Part shown: positions 1 through 4,508 of the stretch, piece by piece
Numbering within the stretch: position 1 is the stretch's first letter
How the letters are laid out: each line of letters opens with the position of its first letter
Source of the DNA: Maricaulis sp.
GTDB taxonomy: Bacteria; Pseudomonadota; Alphaproteobacteria; Caulobacterales; Maricaulaceae
DNA: 13,363 nt
Reading direction: 5' to 3'
Assembly: GCA_002694345.1 (NCBI GenBank)
Contig: NZLV01000214.1
Coordinates: 1 to 13,363, forward strand
Made by a program: the position numbers and the translations under genes
The notes under the pieces: generated by a model
Told to the model about the DNA's origin: nothing
Databases searched by the model: none
The model's input: the letters and a program-made list of their open reading frames with translations, nothing else

Positions 1-101
1 CTGCCAGAATGCGCCGTGGTCAACCCGGCACACCCGGACAAGCTCCGCAATCCTCCCACCCCCGGTCGACCGGACCGGGCCTCGAGTGGTGCGAGGACGG
101 G
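1..101. repeat. 101-bp direct repeat, copy 1 (left end cut by window)
   Basis: This stretch recurs at 536-636 in the same orientation at a constant offset of 535 bases, with 7 mismatches that I can count by eye (about 93% identity) and no gap. It begins exactly at the window edge, so the true left border is unknown. The text just after both copies stays loosely similar (a G-rich run and a GGATAA-like string), so the ancestral unit may have been longer. The open frames through it have no ribosome binding site and no recognisable protein, so I read it as non-coding. Confidence 0.85.
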
Positions 102-154
102 GGGAGTATGGGGCGAGGGCGTGGGGGTGGGGATAATTGGGGGTTGGTTGAGCG

Positions 155-201
155 CCCCTCTCCCTCGGGGAGAGGGTGGCGCGCATGCGCCGGGAGAGGG
201 G
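155..201. repeat. Palindromic intergenic repeat unit (three-arm hairpin)
   Basis: CCCCTCTCCC at 155-164 is perfectly complementary to GGGAGAGGGG at 192-201. The nine bases CCCTCTCCC (156-164) can alternatively pair with GGGAGAGGG at 168-176 across a 3-base loop. A small GGCGC-GCAT-GCGCC hairpin (178-191) sits between the arms. The left arm therefore has two competing partners. This composition is typical of dispersed palindromic repeats in GC-rich alphaproteobacteria; membership in a named family is not established here. Confidence 0.7.
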
Positions 202-253
202 AAATCCCGGTGCTGGCAGATAATCGCGAAGACCTCGCCGATCCCCCTCATCC

Positions 254-290
254 GCCCCTGCGGGGCACCTTCTCCCCGGGGAGAAGGGGG
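254..290. repeat. Palindromic repeat with perfect 20-bp palindrome
   Basis: CCTTCTCCCCGGGGAGAAGG at 268-287 is a perfect palindrome, preceded by a short GCCCC-TGC-GGGGC hairpin at 254-266. The block resembles the preceding unit (155-201) in its CTCTCC/CTTCTCC vocabulary and is probably a related mobile or dispersed palindrome. No coding signal runs through it. Confidence 0.7.
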
Positions 291-318
291 TGTTGAGCCC
301 GATTCAAACTCGCCCCAA

Positions 319-373
319 CTTGTCATCCCGGACGAATGCCCGGCGCAGGCCGGGCGGAGATCCGGGACCCATA
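319..373 (+). repeat. Palindromic repeat of the GTCATCCCGG...GGGACCCAT type, arm 1
   Basis: It opens with CTTGTCATCCCGG (319-331), contains a perfect hairpin GCCCGGC-GCAG-GCCGGGC (338-355) and closes with CCGGGACCCATA (362-373). Both outer strings reappear as exact reverse complements at 435-489. The two units form one head-to-head inverted pair separated by about 61 bases. Confidence 0.75.
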
Positions 374-434
374 ACCTCGGTGTGGATCCAACTCGCGACG
401 TCGGCTGAGCCTGCTTTCGGGAGAGGTCTGTGTT

Positions 435-489
435 TATGGGTCCCGGCTCTGCGGCCTGCTTTCGCAGGCCATCCGGCCGGGATGACAAG
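435..489 (-). repeat. Palindromic repeat of the GTCATCCCGG...GGGACCCAT type, arm 2 (inverted)
   Basis: This is the inverted partner of 319-373: TATGGGTCCCGG (435-446) and CCGGGATGACAAG (477-489) are exact reverse complements of that unit's ends. Its inner hairpin differs in sequence but not in shape (GGCCTGC-TTTC-GCAGGCC, 453-470). Different stems with the same geometry suggest that pairing potential, rather than sequence, has been preserved. Confidence 0.75.
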
Positions 490-535
490 GGAGTGGGGTG
501 TTGCGCCTCAGTGCCGTCCGTCCTGGCTGATGGCC

Positions 536-636
536 CTGCCAGAATGCGCCGTGGTCAACCCGGCACACCCGAACAAGCTCCGCGATTCTCCCACCACCGG
601 TCGAACGGACCAGGCCTCGATTGGTGCGAGGACGGG
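536..636. repeat. 101-bp direct repeat, copy 2
   Basis: Second, complete copy of the repeat at 1-101, same orientation, 7 substitutions and no gaps. Together the copies bracket 434 bases that contain all four palindromic units, a layout compatible with duplication of an intergenic block or with a composite non-autonomous element. No target-site duplication can be assigned because the left copy is cut by the window edge. Confidence 0.85.
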
Positions 637-779
637 GCGAGGTTGAGGGGGATAAGTTGGAAGAGTGTCTTTGACGCTCTAGGTTGATTGGATTCGCCTA
701 ACTTAACGATATTCAGACGGAATGCCTGTTGGGCGGCCAAACGGCATCATATCAAGCAAGTTAAAAGTCGCGGCTTTAA
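637..779. other. Non-coding gap downstream of the orphan gene
   Basis: No gene is seen. Base composition shifts from GC-rich repeat DNA to AT-richer sequence at about 640. A weak hairpin AGAGTGTC-TTT-GACGCTCT (662-680, one G-T pair) could help end transcription of the minus-strand gene that stops at 780, but it has no T-run, so I do not call it a terminator. Confidence 0.5.
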
Positions 780-1412
780 TCAGCAAAGTGCGTCGGCTTC
801 TTCCAGCACAGAATCTAAGTAATCAATTGCGAGCTCGGCTATTTTTATGGGTGTGGGGTCGGCGATTTCTTTGTCTTTGTGGTTTTTTGGAGGCTGAAAA
901 ATTTCTGTTCCGCGGCCACAAACAGGCACCAATTGCGCATGTCCCGGTGTGACGTCAAAATCGATGGGCAATCCGTCGTGGGATTTTCCCATGAATGAGA
1001 CGGCTCCTGTGGCACTCACCTCAAGTCTATCAAGAGAAAAAGACTGGGATGTTCCTGGTTTGGAAGAGCCAATTTTGACCCTGCCTGATATGTTCTTTGT
1101 TACTTCATCTAGGCCGTGCTCAGCATCGTTCCTAGCTTGGAAGAGGTACTGAAGCAGTTCATCGTTCTTGCGGAAAGTCTTTTTTGAGCCAAACCATTGC
1201 CTAGACTGTGGTGATGCTTTTGCACCTTGTTCCAGTGCCGTGTAAACGCCTTTCCAATGGGTAAGAAAGGCTTGCCAATGATACGAAAATTCGTCGTAAT
1301 TTTTGCAGTTGCGAAGATGGTCTAGTGCCTGTTTCGCAAGTTTTCGTCTAATATTAGCCTTATTTATAGCTTTTATTTCCATTTCTAGCAGCCTTCTGAT
1401 GAAGCCGAACAA
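780..1412 (-). CDS. Hypothetical protein, 210 residues, HEPN-like R-N-x3-H motif
   Basis: I do not recognise the protein family. The frame opens with TTG, preceded at 9 bases by GAGG (minus strand, about 1422-1425). An in-frame ATG at 1382 with AGAAGG upstream is the alternative and would give 200 residues. The N-terminal half is rich in Lys, Arg, Gln and aromatic residues and looks helical. Residues 94-99 read RNDAEH, fitting the R-(N/D/H)-x3-H pattern seen in HEPN-type RNases and toxins. The C-terminal half (from about 110) has Gly/Pro-rich segments more like a beta domain. There is no signal peptide or membrane helix. The gene is clearly AT-richer than everything downstream, stands alone, and lies between a repeat cluster and a polyamine operon, all signs of acquisition. 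No antitoxin-like partner is visible. That it is a gene is likely; the HEPN reading is only a motif match. Confidence 0.75.
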   Translation of the reverse strand: MFGFIRRLLEMEIKAINKANIRRKLAKQALDHLRNCKNYDEFSYHWQAFLTHWKGVYTALEQGAKASPQSRQWFGSKKTFRKNDELLQYLFQARNDAEHGLDEVTKNISGRVKIGSSKPGTSQSFSLDRLEVSATGAVSFMGKSHDGLPIDFDVTPGHAQLVPVCGRGTEIFQPPKNHKDKEIADPTPIKIAELAIDYLDSVLEEADALC

Positions 1413-1604
1413 CGAGTTTTTCCTCGAAAAACGCTTATCGAATTTGGTGCGCGGGTGACGGCTTCCTTTTTATCTATGCATTTTCTGCTGGGCGCAGGAC
1501 AATTGCCGCACCTCTGAGAGAGAATAGTTCAGTGGTACTATCTAGGCATCATTCCGGCTGCACGCGAATCGGTGACAGCCGTCTTGAGTTGATACCCCCA
1601 ACCC
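1413..1604. other. Intergenic region upstream of the orphan gene
   Basis: About 190 bases without a gene. It must hold the promoter of the minus-strand gene starting at 1412. On the minus strand a TTGTCC string near 1500 followed about 17 bases later by a GCATAGATA stretch could be -35/-10 boxes, but the match is poor. Nothing else is supported. Confidence 0.4.
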
Positions 1605-1634
1605 AAAAAGCCCCGGCGCTCTGCACCGGGGCTT
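1605..1634 (-). terminator. Rho-independent terminator of the polyamine operon
   Basis: AAGCCCCGG (1608-1616) and CCGGGGCTT (1626-1634) form a perfect 9-bp stem with a 9-base loop. Read on the minus strand the stem is followed by TTTTT (plus-strand A run 1605-1609), directly after the stop codon at 1659. The plus-strand side also ends in a T-rich CTTCTTTC, so it could stop transcription from the other direction as well. Confidence 0.9.
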
Positions 1635-1658
1635 CTTTCATTCCATCATCCCAAAACC

Positions 1659-2705
1659 TCAGTCCTGGAACATGTCGCCATAGCGGTGGCGCGGGCGTTT
1701 CTCCCAGGCCTTGCGGTGGTAGACGTCGGAGACGATGACCGGGGCCACGGTGGAGGCTTCGGCGAAGACCATTTGTTCCAGGGCGACGTCGACCTTGCCC
1801 CAGGAGCAGGCTTCCTTGAGCGTGGAGGACGAGCAGGCGCCGTCGCGGACGTCGGCGACGGTGATCTGGACGGCATAGGCGTGCATCGGGACGTCCTCGC
1901 CGAGGATTTCGGCGCAGACGACCGTGTCCTGGGCGAAGTTCTTCGGCACGCCGCCACCGACCATGAACAGGCCGGTGACGCCGGCCTTGATCTTGATCTC
2001 GGTCAGCTCGCGGAAATCGGCCACGCTGTCGATGGACAGGTAGGGCTTGTTTTCCTTCATGCGCTGGACCTGGTGTTTCACCAGGCCGAAGCCGGCGGAA
2101 CAGTCGGAGAAGGCCGGGCAGAAGATCGGCACGCCGTGCTCATAGCATTCCTGCACGAGGGAGCCTGGCTTCTTGGCATTGCCGTCGGCCAGCCATTTGC
2201 CCATCGCCTTGATGTAGGAGCGCGAGGAGCGCGGTCCCGGCTCGAGCATGTCGGCGATTTCCAGGGTGGCGTGGTCGCAGGCCTGGAGTTCTTCCTCGTC
2301 GATATAGGTGTCGTAGATGCGGTCGATATAGAGATCGCGCAGCACCCGGTCGTCGGGGATTTCCTTGGCCTGGTAATGCTTGAAGCCCATGGCTTCGAAG
2401 AAGTCCATGTCCACGATGGAGGCACCGGTGGAGACGATGGCGTCGACCATGTTGTGACGGACCATGTCGCGCCAGACATGCATGCAGCCACCGGCCGAGG
2501 TGGAGCCGGCCAGGGTCAGGATGACCGAGCAGTCCGGATCCGCGACAGCGGCTTGCAGGATGCGGGCGGCGCGGGCCGCGTCACGCGAGGTGAAGGACAT
2601 CTTCTCCCAGCTGTCGATCATCTGGCGGCCGTCAAAGGCCGTGATGTCGATATGCTCGATCGGGGAGGAGAGCAGCTCGGCCTTGCGGTTCGAGTTCTCG
2701 CTCAT
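1659..2705 (-). CDS. Deoxyhypusine synthase-family protein (probable homospermidine-type polyamine synthase)
   Basis: A 348-residue member of the deoxyhypusine synthase fold, an NAD-dependent aminobutyl transferase. Visible signatures are the NAD-site region TSAGG (69-73) with STGAS at 92-96, FCPAFSDCSAG (195-205), GGGVPKN (250-256) and EACSWGKVDV (298-307), where K304 matches the lysine that forms the imine intermediate in eukaryotic enzymes. Bacteria have no eIF5A, so hypusination is not its job. Known bacterial relatives make homospermidine or related polyamines from spermidine, putrescine or agmatine. The STGAS string replaces the TAGG motif of eukaryotic enzymes, in line with the bacterial branch. 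Its ATG overlaps the stop of the upstream decarboxylase gene (ATGA) and has AGGAG 6 bases ahead, so the two are translated together. The terminator at 1605-1634 follows. The family is certain; the exact product polyamine is not. Confidence 0.92.
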   Translation of the reverse strand: MSENSNRKAELLSSPIEHIDITAFDGRQMIDSWEKMSFTSRDAARAARILQAAVADPDCSVILTLAGSTSAGGCMHVWRDMVRHNMVDAIVSTGASIVDMDFFEAMGFKHYQAKEIPDDRVLRDLYIDRIYDTYIDEEELQACDHATLEIADMLEPGPRSSRSYIKAMGKWLADGNAKKPGSLVQECYEHGVPIFCPAFSDCSAGFGLVKHQVQRMKENKPYLSIDSVADFRELTEIKIKAGVTGLFMVGGGVPKNFAQDTVVCAEILGEDVPMHAYAVQITVADVRDGACSSSTLKEACSWGKVDVALEQMVFAEASTVAPVIVSDVYHRKAWEKRPRHRYGDMFQD

Positions 2706-3940
2706 GCACGTCTCCTAAGTCTGGGGCGGCGGCGCCGGGCGCGCGCAAAGGAAATGACGGTCGACTCGCTGTCGTCCGCCTGGTCGGGTTGAACCTCGAA
2801 CATAGACGGCCAGGGCATATCCTCAACCGTGACGCGTTCGACGGCACCGAAACCGTTGAAGTCGGTGGCCAGCGCGGTGCCATAGGCGCCGAGCATGCCG
2901 ATCTCGATGATATCGCCTTCGGCGATGTCCGCCGGCAGTTCGAACGGACCCGGAATGGAATCCATGGAATCGCAGGTCGGGCCGAACAGGCGGAAGGAGG
3001 CGGTCTGGGCGCCGGCCTCGCCGCGCGGGCGGTGCAGACGGACCGGGAAGGGCCATTTGGCGTGGGCGGCGTCGAACAGGCGGCCATAGGCGCCGTCATT
3101 CAGGTAGAGGGCATCGCCCTTCACCAGTTCGACACGGGTCAGCACGCTCTCGCACTCGGCGACCAGCGCCCGGCCCGGCTCACACCACAGATCGGCATTC
3201 TCCAGCACCATCATCTCTTCGAACGCGTCCTCGATCGCCGCGATGTATTCATCGAGCGGCGGCGGGGTCATGCCCGGATAGATGGAGGGGAAGCCGCCGC
3301 CGACATCGACAATGTCCACGGTGACCCCGGCCTGGACGATCAGGCGGGAGGCTTCCAGCATGGCGGAGCGGTAGGCCGAAGGCTGCATGCATTGCGAGCC
3401 GACATGGAAGCTGACACCCAGCTCGTCGGCATGGGCGCGCGCCTTGCGGATCAGCTCGGCGGCCTCATAGGCAGGCACGCCGAACTTGCCGGCCAGCGAG
3501 AAGATCGCGCCATCATTGGAAACGGCCAGACGGACAATGAAGGTCACGTCCTTGGCGTAGTTCGTTTCCTCGACGATTTTCTGGAGCTCGGCTTCGCAGT
3601 CGAGGGCAAAGATGCGCACGCCGAATTCATAATAGGCGCGGCGAATGCTCTCGCGGCTTTTCACCGGGTGCAGAAAGGCCATGCGGGCGCCGGGGCAATG
3701 CTCGGTCACCAGCTTGATTTCAGGAATCGAAGCGACGTCGAAGAAGCGCGTGCCAGCCTTGTAGAGCGTCTGGAGAATCCAGGGGCTCGGATTGGCTTTG
3801 ACGGCGTAGAGGACTTCGCCCGGAAAATTGTCCTGGAACCAGTGGCTCGCGTGTTTGACACGATCCGGACGTGCGCAGACGACCGGATTTTCTACGTGCC
3901 GTGAACGGACCAGGTCCAGGGGAGTATGGTACGTGTGCAA
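2702..3940 (-). CDS. Ornithine/lysine decarboxylase-family PLP enzyme (fold type III)
   Basis: A eukaryotic-type ornithine decarboxylase homologue, about 412 residues, that should convert ornithine (perhaps also lysine) to a diamine. From the chosen start: YAVKANP with PLP-binding K48, FHVGSQ (178-183), GGGFPSIYPG (214-223) holding the phosphate of PLP, EPGR (254-257), D282, GPTCDSMD (320-327) with catalytic C323 supplied across the dimer, and GAYGTA with Y353. The frame stays open upstream to 4006, but that extension is a basic run unlike the family. I prefer TTG at 3938-3940, which has AGGGGG 9 bases upstream and begins close to where homologues begin. The last ~14 residues are an unusual Arg-rich tail (ARARRRRPRLRRRA) after the normal barrel end. 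It is the first gene of an operon with the deoxyhypusine synthase-family gene, supplying that enzyme's diamine substrate. Ornithine versus lysine preference cannot be settled by eye. Confidence 0.92.
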   Translation of the reverse strand: MHTYHTPLDLVRSRHVENPVVCARPDRVKHASHWFQDNFPGEVLYAVKANPSPWILQTLYKAGTRFFDVASIPEIKLVTEHCPGARMAFLHPVKSRESIRRAYYEFGVRIFALDCEAELQKIVEETNYAKDVTFIVRLAVSNDGAIFSLAGKFGVPAYEAAELIRKARAHADELGVSFHVGSQCMQPSAYRSAMLEASRLIVQAGVTVDIVDVGGGFPSIYPGMTPPPLDEYIAAIEDAFEEMMVLENADLWCEPGRALVAECESVLTRVELVKGDALYLNDGAYGRLFDAAHAKWPFPVRLHRPRGEAGAQTASFRLFGPTCDSMDSIPGPFELPADIAEGDIIEIGMLGAYGTALATDFNGFGAVERVTVEDMPWPSMFEVQPDQADDSESTVISFARARRRRPRLRRRA

Positions 3941-4004
3941 CTCACGTGACCCCCTGTTGGCAGTTAACCCAATCCGGCATCGTCGCCTCCGCCGGGAGAA
4001 GCGC

Positions 4005-4032
4005 AATTAAAGTCACAAAAGCGCTGTGTAAA
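4005..4032 (-). promoter_or_regulatory. Candidate promoter of the polyamine operon
   Basis: On the minus strand TTTACA (4027-4032) is followed after 16 bases by TTAATT (4005-4010; or TTTAAT at 4006-4011 after 15 bases). This would place transcription start about 55-60 bases ahead of the TTG start codon. The spacing is slightly short and alphaproteobacterial promoters are poorly conserved, so the call is tentative. Confidence 0.3.
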
Positions 4033-4508
4033 GTGGGAAATTTTTGTGCGGTGCACATTGTCGGAACAGGGCTCATCACGGTGGGCCTCCGGTTGCGAAA
4101 CGCCTCCTCAGTGTGGTCGGCCCGGCACCGGATTGCAAGGCGGGCAAATATTGATCTGTCCACTGAGCGCTTTCACTTGAACCCGATTCCCGCTGCATCC
4201 GGACTCGGCCCCGTGAATTCTGTAAAACAAGTGTCATATTGCGAGTTGTCGCAAAAATTTCAAATACGAATGCTTTGTGAATTTCCGAAGTATTTGAATC
4301 GCGAAAACCCTTGCACGGCCTACATATAGTCTTTTCGGAGACCCGCATTTTTCCCCCTTGGCGGGTGAGGCCCCGATCGCGCCTTCCGGACCCCCGGCGA
4401 CGTGTCATTCAAGCGTTACAAAGCTCATGTTTATCCCCGCCCCAAGCGGTCAGGTCCGGATCCACCGGTGCCGCCGTTGTCGAGTTTTAATCCTTTTGGG
4501 GGTCTTCA
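4033..4508. other. Long divergent intergenic region
   Basis: About 570 bases (3941-4508 in full) separate the polyamine operon from the oppositely transcribed lipoprotein gene. It is AT-richer than the flanking genes, especially at 4220-4335, and contains a perfect interrupted palindrome (4239-4254) and a TATAGT string at 4325-4330 that could be a -10 element, although no good -35 sits at the right distance. I see no convincing small gene; a short frame at 4076-4408 (minus) lacks a start signal and family resemblance. A long leader or a regulated promoter for the lipoprotein-receptor operon is likely. Confidence 0.5.
4239..4254. promoter_or_regulatory. Inverted repeat TTGCGA-N4-TCGCAA, candidate operator
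   Basis: The two six-base arms are perfect reverse complements around GTTG. It lies in the AT-rich part of the divergent intergenic region, about 255 bases ahead of the lipoprotein start, in a suitable place for a dimeric regulator. The regulator is unknown. The half-site TCGCAAA also appears twice ahead of gspC (about 10218 and 10245). Confidence 0.35.

Noticed and set aside
155..490. CRISPR array in the repeat cluster.
   Set aside because: Repeats are few, irregularly spaced, of different sequence and partly inverted; no cas gene is present.
9..687. Several short open frames through the repeat cluster.
   Set aside because: They run through hairpins and direct repeats, differ in frame between the two repeat copies and have no start signals; they are chance frames in GC-rich DNA.
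1525..1537. TAGTTCAGTGGTA, identical to a bacterial tRNA D-arm, raising the idea of a tRNA gene or tRNA-derived attachment site beside the AT-rich orphan gene.
   Set aside because: No matching D-stem partner, anticodon stem, T-arm (GGTTCGA) or acceptor stem can be drawn around it; a 13-base match alone is not enough.
3941..4006. Upstream extension of the decarboxylase by 22 residues (Arg-rich).
   Set aside because: Not present in the family's usual N-terminus, overlaps the likely promoter, and a good ribosome site lies at the internal TTG.
4311..4330. TTGCAC...TATAGT as a promoter for the lipoprotein gene.
   Set aside because: Only 8 bases separate the boxes, far too short for a sigma-70-type promoter, and the sequence does not fit the sigma-54 pattern.
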